Source of the DNA: Thiosocius sp942490985
GTDB taxonomy: Bacteria > Pseudomonadota > Gammaproteobacteria > Chromatiales > Chromatiaceae
Assembly (NCBI GenBank): GCA_942490985.1
Contig: CALNYW010000004.1
Coordinates: 186,001 to 250,000 of the forward strand
Reading direction: 5' to 3'
Length of the DNA: 64,000 bases
In this document: one piece after another, positions 34,546 through 43,534 of the stretch
How positions within the stretch are numbered: the first letter of the stretch is position 1
Layout: each line of letters opens with the position of its first letter
Notes under the pieces: generated by a model
The model's database searches: none
Told to the model about the DNA's origin: nothing
What the model saw: only the letters and a program-made list of their open reading frames with translations
Translations under genes and position numbers: made by a program

Positions 34546-35907
34546 ATGACAGAGATGACAGATTTTGTTTTCTGGATGACAGTGATCATATTCGCGGCGA
34601 CCATCCTGGCGGTCGTCAGCGGGGTGATTGACAGTTCTGTTGCCGCGGTTCTGGGCGTTTTGGCGATGGTGTGGTTAGGTTCAATGACCCCGTCGGATGC
34701 CTTCAATGCCGTCGACTGGAATGTCATGGCAATCCTGGTGAGTATCTGGATCATCGCCGGTTATTTGGGCAAGACCGGCATCCCTGAATGGCTATCTGTC
34801 AAGGCGCTGGTTGTCTCCCGGGGAAATGGCGCACTGCTTGTGATGATCCTGTCGATGCTGTCCGGAACCATTTCGCTGGTGGTGGATAACGTCGTCGTCA
34901 TACTGATGATGGCCCCGGTGGCGATCCCTATCGTCCGTCACCTGAACCTGCCGCTGGCACCGGTAATACTCATGATCGGGTTCAGTTCGAACTTCATGGG
35001 TACCGCGCTGCTGCTGGGTGACCTGCCGCCACAGATGCTGCACAGTGTTTCCGGTATCGAGTTCATGGAATTCATATGGCAGGACGGTCGCCCATCATCC
35101 TTCCCCATTTTGATGGTGACTTTTATCCTGACGCTGTACATCATGTACCTGTTCGGCTTCCGTAAGGCCACCAATGCGGGTGCTGATGCCGCCGCTGGCA
35201 GCACGGATGGGAAAGGCGGCCCGGTCGAGCTTCCCTTCGATGCGTCGATTCCGGACAAGCTGTTTGCGACCATCGTCGTGACAGGCTTCTTCGCTACCAT
35301 TATTGCCATGGCGTTGCGGGAGCATCTGGGCTTCCCATTGGGATTCATCGCCCTGACTGGCGCAATGGTTTTGATCCTGGTGGTGGAGGGAATGGGGCAT
35401 CGACTGAAAAAACCTGATTTCGAAGAAATACTCCAGGAGTTGGACTGGCGGGCCATCTTTTTCTACATCGGACTGTTTGCCTTGGTTGGAGGCTTTGAGA
35501 AGACGCACCTGCTGCAGGATCTTGCCAATTACCTCGCGCCGCTGTTCAAGGAGAACATCATCGTGGGTGCCTCTTTGCTCTACTGGTTGACCGTCCCGAT
35601 AGTCGGTGTCGTGGAGCACGATGCCTATATACTGACGTTCCTTTATATGATCCGCGATCTCGGTGAGCAGGGCGTCGAAGTCTGGCCGCTTTACTGGATG
35701 CTGGTTTGGTCCGGTACGTTGGGAAGCAATCTGACGATCGCTGGAGCCCCCGCTTTGTACGTCGCCCTCAACATCGTGGAACGTGAAGACAAGCGGAAAG
35801 TGCCCATTAAGGAGTTTCTCAAATGGAGTTTCACCTTCACGCTGGCCGCGAGCATAATCTGTTTCATTATCGGGATGATGATCTGGGTTGTGCCTTTTGC
35901 ACAGTGA
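34546..35907 (+). CDS. ArsB/NhaD-superfamily ion transporter
   Basis: A 453-residue membrane protein with roughly 11-12 spans. Features include VDSSVAAVLGVLAMVW-like openings, VSIWIIAGYLGKTGIPEWLS, the re-entrant region SLVVDNVVVILMMAPVAIP and GSNLTIAGAPALYVALN near the end. These match the ArsB/NhaD (SLC13-like) superfamily, which includes Na+/H+ antiporters and arsenite or dicarboxylate transporters; Na+/H+ exchange is the leading guess. The ATG at 34546 follows GAGGGGAGAAAG. It precedes the tandem Usp gene by 71 bases. Confidence 0.83.
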   Translation: MTEMTDFVFWMTVIIFAATILAVVSGVIDSSVAAVLGVLAMVWLGSMTPSDAFNAVDWNVMAILVSIWIIAGYLGKTGIPEWLSVKALVVSRGNGALLVMILSMLSGTISLVVDNVVVILMMAPVAIPIVRHLNLPLAPVILMIGFSSNFMGTALLLGDLPPQMLHSVSGIEFMEFIWQDGRPSSFPILMVTFILTLYIMYLFGFRKATNAGADAAAGSTDGKGGPVELPFDASIPDKLFATIVVTGFFATIIAMALREHLGFPLGFIALTGAMVLILVVEGMGHRLKKPDFEEILQELDWRAIFFYIGLFALVGGFEKTHLLQDLANYLAPLFKENIIVGASLLYWLTVPIVGVVEHDAYILTFLYMIRDLGEQGVEVWPLYWMLVWSGTLGSNLTIAGAPALYVALNIVEREDKRKVPIKEFLKWSFTFTLAASIICFIIGMMIWVVPFAQ

Positions 35908-35978
35908 TCTCATCGGGAGACGCGGCACATACCCATCGGTGAATACAATAGTGACTAACTCCTACAGGTGACGCAGAG

Positions 35979-36863
35979 ATGTTTAAGAGAGTTTTAGTAC
36001 CACTTGACGGATCAGCCCTGGCGGAGAGGGTATTACCAATAGCAGAGTGTCTTGCCGAGTATTTTGATTCCAGTATCGAATTGATTTACGTCGTTCCGAC
36101 CGCCTCGGAAGATGTACCGGAGGGGATCACTTCTCAGGCGCATGAGCAAGCTGAGACGTACCTTACAGGTATGGTGGATACCCTGTCTGCGAAGCAGGCG
36201 GCGGGGAAAGTGTCGGCCAGCGTGCTGAAAGGCTACCCGGCCTCCGTGATTATCGAGCAGGCCGAGTCGCAGGATGACACACTCATCCTGATGTCAACTC
36301 ATGGCTACTCCGGGGTGCAGCGTCTGCTGTTGGGCAGCGTCGCGGACAAGGTGGTCCAGGCAACAAAAACACCGGTACTGCTCGTTCCGGCCGGGGCCAA
36401 GAATCCAAAAGGTGATCTGGTTGAGTTCAAGCGGCTCATCGTTCCTCTCGACGGTTCCGAGCTTGCTGAGACCATTCTTCCCTACGCGGTCGGTTTGTGT
36501 AAAACGCTGGGCATGGAGTTGATTCTGGCGAGGGCTTATCACCCCAACTTTCCCGGTACCTCTATCCGGATGCATGATGTTTCGAAGATCGTGCATGACT
36601 CGGCAGAGAACTACATCAAGGACAAGGCCGAACAACTGAGAAAAGAAGGCGTAGATAAGGTTTCGTACAAGGTGATGAAGGGGTTGGCGGCTGAGGAGAT
36701 AACCGATCTCGCGATCGAGACACCCAACAGCGTAACCGCTCTGTGCTCCCATGGGCGGCACGGTATCAGCCGCTGGATGCTTGGTAGTGTCGCCAATGCG
36801 GTCATTCACTGCGCGGAAGAGCCGGTGCTGGTCATCCGGAACACGAATCAAGGCAGCAAATAA
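35979..36863 (+). CDS. Tandem universal stress protein
   Basis: A 294-residue protein with two Usp domains (about 1-142 and 150-290). Each starts with a strand and P(L)DGS box (RVLVPLDGSALAERVLP; RLIVPLDGSELAETILP) and ends with an ATP-binding loop, STHGYSGVQRLLLGS and CSHGRHGISRWMLGS, where HG-x9-GS is intact, so nucleotide binding is likely. Tandem Usp proteins accompany transporters and metabolic stress genes. It lies directly after the ArsB/NhaD gene in the same direction. Confidence 0.92.
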   Translation: MFKRVLVPLDGSALAERVLPIAECLAEYFDSSIELIYVVPTASEDVPEGITSQAHEQAETYLTGMVDTLSAKQAAGKVSASVLKGYPASVIIEQAESQDDTLILMSTHGYSGVQRLLLGSVADKVVQATKTPVLLVPAGAKNPKGDLVEFKRLIVPLDGSELAETILPYAVGLCKTLGMELILARAYHPNFPGTSIRMHDVSKIVHDSAENYIKDKAEQLRKEGVDKVSYKVMKGLAAEEITDLAIETPNSVTALCSHGRHGISRWMLGSVANAVIHCAEEPVLVIRNTNQGSK

Positions 36864-37069
36864 CATCGCCGGATCCGGCTACTGGCGAGTTGTGTCTATA
36901 GCTCGGCGCCGCACCAAGCAGGGGTGAACCGCTCGGCGGTCACTCCAACAATTGCAATAGTGGCATTTGAGGCGTCAGTTTTGATCGCCTCTCGACTGGA
37001 GGCCCTCAGGTCCCCATTGTTCACTCGACGATACTGTCAAGTGCTGGAAATTCCCGTCCGCTCATCCTA

Positions 37070-37092
37070 GCCGGGCCTCCTGGGCGCCCGGC
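37070..37092. terminator. GC-rich hairpin downstream of usp
   Basis: GCCGGGC pairs with GCCCGGC across a 9-base loop. It lies between the end of the Usp gene and the end of the convergent 37117 gene. No T-run follows, so its strength as a terminator is uncertain. Confidence 0.35.
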
Positions 37093-37116
37093 CGCCATGA
37101 TCCGTTGCCTCCGCTA

Positions 37117-37335
37117 TCAGATGTGCGTTTGGACCTTTTGCGGCAGTGCCTTGATCAACATGCCGCTGGCAACCGAGAAAGCGGCGGTGACTGCGGCGAT
37201 CTTCGCCAGTTCCTTGGGCGGCGGCATGCGCAGCTTGAAGCCACCCGTCGACTTGGCCATGCCCATGTTGTAGTGAATCAACCCTTCGGTCATAAAGACC
37301 GCAAACGTCACTCCGGTGATGACCAAGCTGCCCAT
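37117..37335 (-). CDS. Small membrane protein, unknown family
   Basis: A 72-residue protein with two hydrophobic segments (SLVITGVTFAVFMTEGLIHY and ELAKIAAVTAAFSVASGMLI) separated by a basic loop (STGGFKLRMPPPKE). AAGAGGGG ribosome binding sequence lies upstream on the minus strand (about 37343-37350). It is divergent from the second PHA-like gene. The compact, well-formed sequence argues for a real gene; the family is not recognised. Confidence 0.65.
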   Translation of the reverse strand: MGSLVITGVTFAVFMTEGLIHYNMGMAKSTGGFKLRMPPPKELAKIAAVTAAFSVASGMLIKALPQKVQTHI

Positions 37336-37459
37336 ATCTGAACCCCTCTTGTTTGATGGAGTCCGCTCATTTTACTACATAAATCTGAGCATGTATCATG
37401 ATCCCGGCTTCGGTGCGTGTATCCTTATTCTTTATCAATAGAGGTTTCCGCCAAAGGCA

Positions 37460-37759
37460 ATGTCCCTTATTCATGTAAAGTACAAAAATTCTCTGAATTC
37501 GGAAGAGACCCGGAAACGGGTTGAAGAGATTGCCAAGGATCTCAAAAAGGAATACAAAATCGATTACGCGTGGAAGGGTGATCGTCTATTGTTCAAGCGC
37601 TCCGGCGCTGTCGGCAATCTGGATATTGGGGACGGCTTCATCGAACTGAAAATCAAACTGGGGGTGGTTCTCGCCCCGCTAAAGGGCAAGATCGAAAAGA
37701 CGATCAAACAGAACATCGCGGCAGAGATGTCGGGCGAAAAGGGAACGAAGCTGGCTTGA
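37460..37759 (+). CDS. PHA-granule-system family protein, copy 2
   Basis: A 99-residue protein, MSLIHVKYKNSLNSEETRKR, clearly paralogous to 31933-32250: both have the helix with ETR(K/D)RV, then YKIDYAWKGDRLLFKRSGAV and GDGFIELKIKLGVVLAPLKG. The family is named for PHA granule clusters; the actual role is unsettled. The stop overlaps a possible TTG start of the DUF4342 gene or lies 21 bases from its ATG. Confidence 0.78.
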   Translation: MSLIHVKYKNSLNSEETRKRVEEIAKDLKKEYKIDYAWKGDRLLFKRSGAVGNLDIGDGFIELKIKLGVVLAPLKGKIEKTIKQNIAAEMSGEKGTKLA

Positions 37760-37779
37760 GGCCACGCAACAGCTTAAAC

Positions 37780-38079
37780 ATGGGCCTGAAAAAAAATCTC
37801 ACCAAGGAACCAGGGACGTGGAGCGAAGAGGCCTCCGTGGGCGGCAGACAATTGGTCGCCTTGGTCGAGAGTCTGCTGGCCAAGGGCAACGTCCGTCGCC
37901 TGTTGGTTGTCAGACCTGACGGCATAGTGCTGTTTCAGGTCTCACTGACCGCCGGGGTGGCGGTGGCCGGCGTGTTCACGGTTATGGCCCCCATGCTGAC
38001 AGCCTTGGGAGCATTGGCGGCGTTGTTGACGGATGTTCGGGTGAAAATCATCTATGTCGGCGACCCACCATGCGGCTAA
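37780..38079 (+). CDS. DUF4342 family protein
   Basis: A 99-residue protein: a charged N-terminus, a helix GGRQLVALVESLLAKGNVRR, a strand pair LLVVRPDGIVLFQVSLTAGV, and two hydrophobic helices (VAVAGVFTVMAPMLTALGAL). This is the DUF4342 layout, a small membrane-associated family. I use the ATG at 37780; a TTG at 37756 overlapping the previous stop would add eight residues. Part of the gene is repeated as a dead fragment at 38216-38289. Confidence 0.72.
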   Translation: MGLKKNLTKEPGTWSEEASVGGRQLVALVESLLAKGNVRRLLVVRPDGIVLFQVSLTAGVAVAGVFTVMAPMLTALGALAALLTDVRVKIIYVGDPPCG

Positions 38080-38215
38080 TCCGCGATTTTGAAGAAATCA
38101 CAAAAAATAATTTTTGATTACTTTGTGCCGCAGATCGGTAGCGTTTGCATGCTGCCAGGCCCTTGAGTTTTGCAGTGTAATCCCCCCATTTACAGCCGCA
38201 CCTGGGAGTAGGCTC

Positions 38216-38289
38216 GGGCGGCAGGCAGCTGGTCGCCAAATGCAATGGGGGTCGCTTGCTCGTCGTCAAACCGAACGGCAATGTTCGGT
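38216..38289 (+). pseudogene. DUF4342 gene fragment
   Basis: Translated in frame from 38216 this gives GGRQLVAKCNGGRLLVVKPN then GNVR and a stop, matching GGRQLVALVESLLAKGNVRRLLVVRPDG of the intact neighbour with about 7 codons deleted in the middle. No start codon or remaining domain. It is a degraded tandem duplicate. Confidence 0.65.
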
Positions 38290-38686
38290 AGTCTCCGCGC
38301 GAAGCTTTTCTGCCCTCGTTTTAAGCCTCAGTTACATAGTCCTCGCTGGATTCAACCGTGCGATGGTACTGATGCCTGAACAGCACCAAGGCCATCAAAG
38401 CAGGCCTCAAGCTAGACGAAGGTGACCGGAATGAAGACGAGTAGTGAGGTGAGGATGCCGATTTCGTAATTGCCGATCATCATTACTCGCAACTCACATC
38501 AAAGATTTTCTGAGAACCCTGACCTTCCGTTTTTTTTCGAGTCTCGATTCGGAACAAGCCCCAAATTCCGGATAGATCTTGCGACTCACCGAAGGTGGTC
38601 AAAGCCTCTTATGCGGAGCCAAGAGAAGGCGCGCTCCAGTTCTGCGGCCGGAGTTCTTCTATTCGGTATTCTCTAACCCGGTCGCG

Positions 38687-38830
38687 CTATGCGCGACGTT
38701 GCGTCAAGCGCAGGAGCCCATCGCTGATCAGATAAGCGGCCACGATATAGTTCAGCAGTTTGGGTTTCAGAAGTACCAGGATGCCTGCGCCCAGAGCGAG
38801 TGCCGGACTGGAAAGCAAGGGTTGTGCCAT
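38687..38830 (-). CDS. DUF3096-like small membrane protein (47 aa)
   Basis: On the minus strand, ATG at 38830 preceded by GGAGACAGGC (spacing 5-6) opens a 47-codon frame ending TAG at 38687. The product has a Gly/Ala-rich start, then ALALGAGILVLLKPKLLNYI and VAAYLISDGLLRL, which is the DUF3096 pattern (two short hydrophobic helices joined by a turn). It was found by translating the minus strand by hand. Function unknown. Confidence 0.7.
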   Translation of the reverse strand: MAQPLLSSPALALGAGILVLLKPKLLNYIVAAYLISDGLLRLTQRRA

Positions 38831-39254
38831 GCCTGTCTCCTTGTAATTGACCAAGCGGCAGAATCAGTTCGACCGAATGAATTCGATACCGATCTTTCGT
38901 GCCATGTTTCTTCTACTTATCTTTTCGCTCATCCACGGGGCACTTATTGCATGCCGGCCTGATTGAAAAAATCCCACCAACATCAACCGTGGAAGTCTCG
39001 CTCAGGATACCCGCAAGGGAAAGACAGATGATCTGATGCAGGTCAAGCGAAGTCGAACTCTGGGCGCAAATACATAAGGCCTGCCTTTTTTGCGCAGAAT
39101 TTCGCAGCTCCTTCCGATGCGTTTTTCCGGGGCACCGGTGTTTTTCTCACGGGGCGCGGCAGCCCACCTACCGGAGGATGGGCATGCTTCCTCAGCTGGT
39201 ATTCAGGGTCTGCCGTTGCGATACTGAACCCCGAAATTCTGGAGGGTGCACTCG

Positions 39255-39431
39255 ATGGGTTCTTTAATGCGTATGGTCGTCTGCGCGGGCATGTTCGTGG
39301 CCGGCTATTATCTGGGGCGCCAATCATACCGGCTGGAGTCGCAGCAGGATCAGCCCGATATGTTTGACGGTCCGGATGCAGCGCCTGAGCCGGATGCGGT
39401 GGATTCCGGTGAAAAGCAATCGGGCGGCTGA
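39255..39431 (+). CDS. Small single-span membrane protein
   Basis: A 58-residue protein. One span (RMVVCAGMFVAGYYLGR) precedes an acidic tail (PDMFDGPDAAPEPDAVDSGE). CTGGAGGG lies at a proper distance before the ATG at 39255; a GTG at 39246 would sit on the ribosome binding site itself. Layout matches the 24313 protein. Function unknown. Confidence 0.6.
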   Translation: MGSLMRMVVCAGMFVAGYYLGRQSYRLESQQDQPDMFDGPDAAPEPDAVDSGEKQSGG

Positions 39432-39524
39432 AACTGGTAGTGCGACAGGGCGACGGCTGCCAGTCGCGCCTGCTGCGCTGCCTGTTTATTCTTGGCCTTG
39501 AAAGGCTAATTTGGAGTATCAAAC

Positions 39525-39875
39525 ATGACTACCAAGCAGGCGTATAAGCTTTTAAAAAATGAAGATGTCGATGGTTTCAACGCGTGGGTGAAGCAATGGC
39601 GAAAAAGCGGCAAGAAATCGATCGATCTCGATGACAAAAACCTGAGCGGCCTGAAACTCAAGGGTGCCGATCTGGCGAATGCCCACCTGAACGGTGCCAA
39701 TCTGCGGGGAACCAACCTTGATGGCGCCAATCTGGAAGACGCAAGGCTCCGGCAGGCGGATTTGAGAAAGGCCTCTCTGCGAGGCGCCAACCTAAGCAAC
39801 GCCAACCTTAGAAAGGCGAAAATGAGAGGGGCCGACCTCAAGAAAGCCAAGAAAAAGGGCGTGAAAGGACTGTGA
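39525..39875 (+). CDS. Pentapeptide-repeat protein
   Basis: A 116-residue protein. Residues about 1-35 are charged and helical; from about 38 to 110 it has some 13 pentapeptide repeats of the A(D/N)LXX type (GADLANAHLNGANLRGTNLD), expected to form a right-handed quadrilateral beta-helix. The tail is Lys-rich. Some pentapeptide proteins mimic DNA and protect gyrase; most have no known role. The ATG follows GGAG at 39511-39514. Confidence 0.88.
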   Translation: MTTKQAYKLLKNEDVDGFNAWVKQWRKSGKKSIDLDDKNLSGLKLKGADLANAHLNGANLRGTNLDGANLEDARLRQADLRKASLRGANLSNANLRKAKMRGADLKKAKKKGVKGL

Positions 39876-40707
39876 TTCGCTGAATACCCCGCAGTCGCTC
39901 GAACAGGTTGCTCACGGAGCGCCCGATCTCGCGGCCAATCTCGACCCGTCCTTGTCAATTACCTGGTCGAGCACCCGGCGTTTCCTGTGATTCACCTACG
40001 ATCTGCGGGACCTGATATCCGAGACAGCGCATCAATCGGCAAGCGGGCACGTCCCGCGAGTAGTTGAATTCCGCATGCTCGTCGCTGCGCCGTAAGCTGT
40101 GGGAGCGATACGAATCCTGGGTATGGAGCAGGCGGCATAGCGCGATGGCTCGCGCGATTGCACCTTACCCCTTAGATTCGGCGCTTGCCGATGCGCTGGA
40201 GGCGATGACTCGTGCCGAGATGGCGGTGATCGAGGCGCACGATCGCAGTGAGCATTAGTCCGGTCTCTGACTCGGCGAGCGTTGGGAAGACATGCTGCTG
40301 CAGCTTGCGCTGACACCGGCGGACCTCATGGCACGCGGCAAGGGTTAATCTGGCCGGCGTGTAGGCAGTAAAAAAGGCCCTTCCTTCAACTGAATCGCCC
40401 GATCGCGGCCACCGGCACCTGCGCTCGACCGTCCCGCTGACTGGCGAATACCATCAGGCCGACATGTTGGTGCGCGAATCCATCCCGGCGAGGCGCCGGG
40501 CGTTCGCGGGCACGTTCTGCTTCGTTCGCCGACTACCGGGCCAGCCGCCTCAATGCTTCAGATTCAGCAGCTTTCGCGTCCAGGTGGATGAGCCGCCACA
40601 GCCGGACGATGATTTTCACGTCGGGTAGCGACAGCGATCGGCCGAATGGCCGATCGATTCGGCGTTCAGCCGCAACCCGAGGCCACCGGCACTAGCCGGT
40701 GGAGCTA
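39876..40707. other. Long non-coding stretch, probably degraded DNA
   Basis: More than 800 bases with no supported gene. Short frames at 40032-40316 and 40064-40258 overlap on opposite strands, lack ribosome binding sites and show no domain. The composition and broken frames suggest mobile-element debris, but I could not match a family. Confidence 0.4.
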
Positions 40708-41469
40708 CTAGTCGCCCGAACCTCCCGGCATCGTCTTGTGCAGGTGCACCGGCTTCGCCCGCTTCTTGCGCATGCGGATGTTGATGATCTCCACTCCGAA
40801 GGCGAAAGCCATGGCGAAGTAGACGTAGCCCTTGGGGACGTGCAGATCCAGACCCTCACCGAGGAGCACCACGCCGACCAGGATAAGGAAGCTCAGAGCC
40901 AGCATCTTGATGCTCGGGTGCCTGTCGACGAACTCGCCGATGGGCTTGGCCGCGAGCATCATGATAAGCACGGCGATGACGATGGCGATCACCATGACCG
41001 GTATTATGTCGACCATGCCGACCGCGGTAATGACCGAATCGAGGGAGAAGACAATGTCGATGATGGCGATCTGCACCAGAACCATGCCGTAGCTCGCAAC
41101 CGCAGCGGGCTTGCCGCTCTCTGTGTCCTCCTCACCCTCCACGCTATCCCATATCTCCTGGGCGCTCTTCCACAGCAGGAACAGCCCGCCCAGGATCAGG
41201 ATCAAGTCGCGACCTGAGATCTCCTGCGCCAGGATCGTGAACAGGGGTTCGGTCAGACGCATCATCCAGGCCAGCGACAGCAGCAGGAGCACCCGGGTGA
41301 TCATGGCCAGCGACAGACCTATGATCCGCGCGCTGTCGCGCTGATGCTCAGGCAGCCGGCTCACCAGGATGGAAATGAAGATGATGTTGTCGATACCCAG
41401 GACGATTTCCAGGGAAGTCAGGGTCACCAAGGCTATCCACGCCTCGGGGCTGTAGATCCACTCAAACAT
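40708..41469 (-). CDS. TerC-family membrane protein
   Basis: A 253-residue protein with about seven spans. Family signatures are LEIVLGIDNIIFISILVSRL near the start and FSLDSVITAVGMV in the centre, with acidic residues within membrane segments. TerC proteins are tied to tellurite resistance and, for the MeeY/MeeF and Alx members, to manganese export during protein secretion. A CGGAGGACATAG ribosome binding region precedes the ATG at 41469. It has no operon partner other than a possible small ORF upstream. Confidence 0.92.
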   Translation of the reverse strand: MFEWIYSPEAWIALVTLTSLEIVLGIDNIIFISILVSRLPEHQRDSARIIGLSLAMITRVLLLLSLAWMMRLTEPLFTILAQEISGRDLILILGGLFLLWKSAQEIWDSVEGEEDTESGKPAAVASYGMVLVQIAIIDIVFSLDSVITAVGMVDIIPVMVIAIVIAVLIMMLAAKPIGEFVDRHPSIKMLALSFLILVGVVLLGEGLDLHVPKGYVYFAMAFAFGVEIINIRMRKKRAKPVHLHKTMPGGSGD

Positions 41470-41502
41470 TTCTATGTCCTCCGAATGGTGCTTGGTGTCC
41501 GG

Positions 41503-41676
41503 CTATGGATAATCGTCAGGTAACCGCTCAATGTTCGGGGCACCCGACATTGGGGTGACAGTGGCCATGTTGTAATTGGTCTCACTGCCGTGGATGATGT
41601 TGCTGGTCTCATGCAGAATCAGCCCGGTCAGTGGTAGCATGAACACGACAGAGCCTGTTAGCGACAGGCCTGGCAC
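41503..41676 (-). CDS. Possible small protein upstream of TerC gene
   Basis: On the minus strand a GTG at 41676 opens 57 codons ending TAG at 41503, 33 bases upstream of the TerC start. It contains one hydrophobic segment (LTGSVVFMLPLTGLILHE) and an NYNMATVTPMSG tail. Start evidence is weak. A shorter hydrophobic frame (MVGILVALLAGLGAIL) lies just before it in another frame, so this may be the remains of one interrupted membrane protein. Confidence 0.28.
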   Translation of the reverse strand: MPGLSLTGSVVFMLPLTGLILHETSNIIHGSETNYNMATVTPMSGAPNIERLPDDYP

Positions 41677-41799
41677 CTCTTACAATATTGCACCCAGACC
41701 GGCCAGGAGAGCAACCAGGATGCCCACCATCAGGAGAGCTACAGTCAAATCTGGTGCACGGATGCTTCGGACGTACGCTGCAACTGATCATCTTCTACT

Positions 41800-42160
41800 C
41801 TTTCGCCGTCCTTGAATTTCACTCCCTCGACGACATCTGCCAAAAGCTTGTAGCCTCGCCGGCGGCGACATTCCCATCAGCTTCCAGGCCATCGTCAGTG
41901 CCGTCTTGCGACGGCCACCGTTTTTCGTCTTTGCCGTCCTCAGACGCGCCGTGGCAAACACCGTCCAATCGGGTTCGCTGTCCGGATATGCTGGCAGTGC
42001 ATCGCCGGGAAACAATAAAATGGGAACATCCTGTGTCTTTCACCAGGCAATTCGTGGCCTTCGGATACTTCGCTTGGCAACGCTCACGCACTGCTCAAAA
42101 GCTTTGTTCGCTGTATCCCGCGTCTCAGCCATCCAGATGTGATGCAGTGCCTCTTTCAAC
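41800..42160 (-). pseudogene. IS256-family transposase relic
   Basis: Reverse-strand frames spell pieces of an IS256 (mutator-type) transposase in order but in different frames: KEALHHIWMAE near 42150, AKYPKATNCLVKD near 42040-42080, FATARLRTAKTKNGGRRKTA with LTMAWKL near 41890-41960, and DVVEGVKFKDG near 41812-41845. At least two frameshifts and the lack of the DDE N-terminal half show it is dead and truncated. It lies between terC and the DUF4405-like gene. Confidence 0.75.
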
Positions 42161-42403
42161 TGTCATCGATTCGGTGACCGGGCCAAAACAGCTGACGAAC
42201 ATATTGCGCAACCTGAAACACGTACCCTTCGCGCTGCGCATCAGCCGGTTAACGGCTGATCGAGACCGGTCCGGCTCTGCCTGGGCGGGCCCTGCGCGGT
42301 CATCCGCGTTGTTCCGCCCCCTTGAGGCAGAATAGCCCTCTAGTGATTACGAAGCAGTACACTAGATTTACCAGGCAAAGGGGTCCCTAGCACGGGTGAA
42401 TGA

Positions 42404-42655
42404 ATGAACAAGAAAAGCTTGCTGAAGATCGTCAACCCGATTCTGCTGGTTCTAATGGTGAATCAATTGGGTACCGGTTTTAAACCAAGACTCTATGGGC
42501 CTGGTACCTTCAGGCTGATGCACAAGCAGATGGCGGTGATCCTGTCGATCGTGCTCCTGGCTCATCTGACGTTGAATTTTGCATGGATCAGAAGCAGCTA
42601 TCGGAAATCCAGGCCCAAAAAGCCGCGGCCCACTAGCCCGGCCGAATCCGTCTGA
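42404..42655 (+). CDS. DUF4405-like small membrane protein
   Basis: An 83-residue protein with two spans (LKIVNPILLVLMVNQLGT and MAVILSIVLLAHLTLNFAWI). His residues in FRLMHKQMAV and LLAHLTLNF are placed as in small cytochrome-b561/DUF4405-like proteins that bind haem, but here there are only two spans. The tail is Lys/Arg/Pro-rich. An upstream GGTGAATGAATG gives two closely spaced starts. Function uncertain. Confidence 0.68.
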   Translation: MNKKSLLKIVNPILLVLMVNQLGTGFKPRLYGPGTFRLMHKQMAVILSIVLLAHLTLNFAWIRSSYRKSRPKKPRPTSPAESV

Positions 42656-43081
42656 AAACCATTGGCCTGAGTGGGGCACGAACCCCGGCGGTCGCGTGTG
42701 AGCGCCTTGGCTCAGCGTTTGGTAACTAGAACAACGCTTACGACACCGAGTGTGCTGATTCCAGACAGCATCATGCGCATTGGCATTATCATCGCGAGCC
42801 TCCATCTAGGCGAAAAGTCTGCTCGTTGGGCGAACTCGCCGCATCTGCTTCAACAAGGCGTCCGGTCCGAGCAAAACTGAAACAAGTCTGTACATAGAAC
42901 CGGACGCTTTGCTTTTCACCAGGTCCATAATTGCCGGGGCCTTTGCCTGAATGCATCGTCTTTGCGATCAAAGGCGTTAGACTGTCAGGTGGCCGAGAAA
43001 CGACAGTTGGGCACATGGCCGGCACGCGCGTCGGCTGCGATGACTGTGCAGGGAAATGATTACTGTGCGGGGATATTAAGG

Positions 43082-43534
43082 ATGCTGGAGAAGATTCGAG
43101 CACTGTTCGCCGGAAACGCAGCGGAGGCCAGCGACAACGAGGCAGCCCTGCATCTGGCTGCCGCGGTTCTCCTGGTGGAAGTGGCCGGATCCGATCACAA
43201 CATCGACGAAACGGAGATCCTGCGCCTGCGTTCGACGCTTCGACGCGATTGGCAGCTCAATGAGGCGGACCTGGACGGCCTGGTGGCCGTCGCACGAGAT
43301 GCGTCTGGCGCTAGTGATTCTCTTCAAGAACACATCGATGTCATCAACCGCAATTTCTCGCCGGCGCGCAAGCTGGGGCTGGTTCGTAGCCTATGGCAGG
43401 CGGCCTGCGCTGATGGTCAGATCCACCGCGACGAGGAACAGCTGATCCGGCGTCTGGCCGATCTGCTGCACGTTTCTAGCGAGGAGTTCATACGCAGCAA
43501 ACATTGGGCGCGTGACCCGCAAGAGGGAGAGTGA
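43082..43534 (+). CDS. TerB-family protein
   Basis: A 150-residue helical protein of the TerB/DjlA-N type. Two acidic metal-binding-like helix-loop motifs are visible: LVEVAGSDHNIDETEILRLR and AACADGQIHRDEEQLIRRLA. TerB is associated with tellurite and phage resistance and may bind Ca2+. ATG at 43082 fits the domain start, with AAGG directly before it and GGGGA further up. Stand-alone, near TerC and TelA genes but not in one operon with them. Confidence 0.82.
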   Translation: MLEKIRALFAGNAAEASDNEAALHLAAAVLLVEVAGSDHNIDETEILRLRSTLRRDWQLNEADLDGLVAVARDASGASDSLQEHIDVINRNFSPARKLGLVRSLWQAACADGQIHRDEEQLIRRLADLLHVSSEEFIRSKHWARDPQEGE

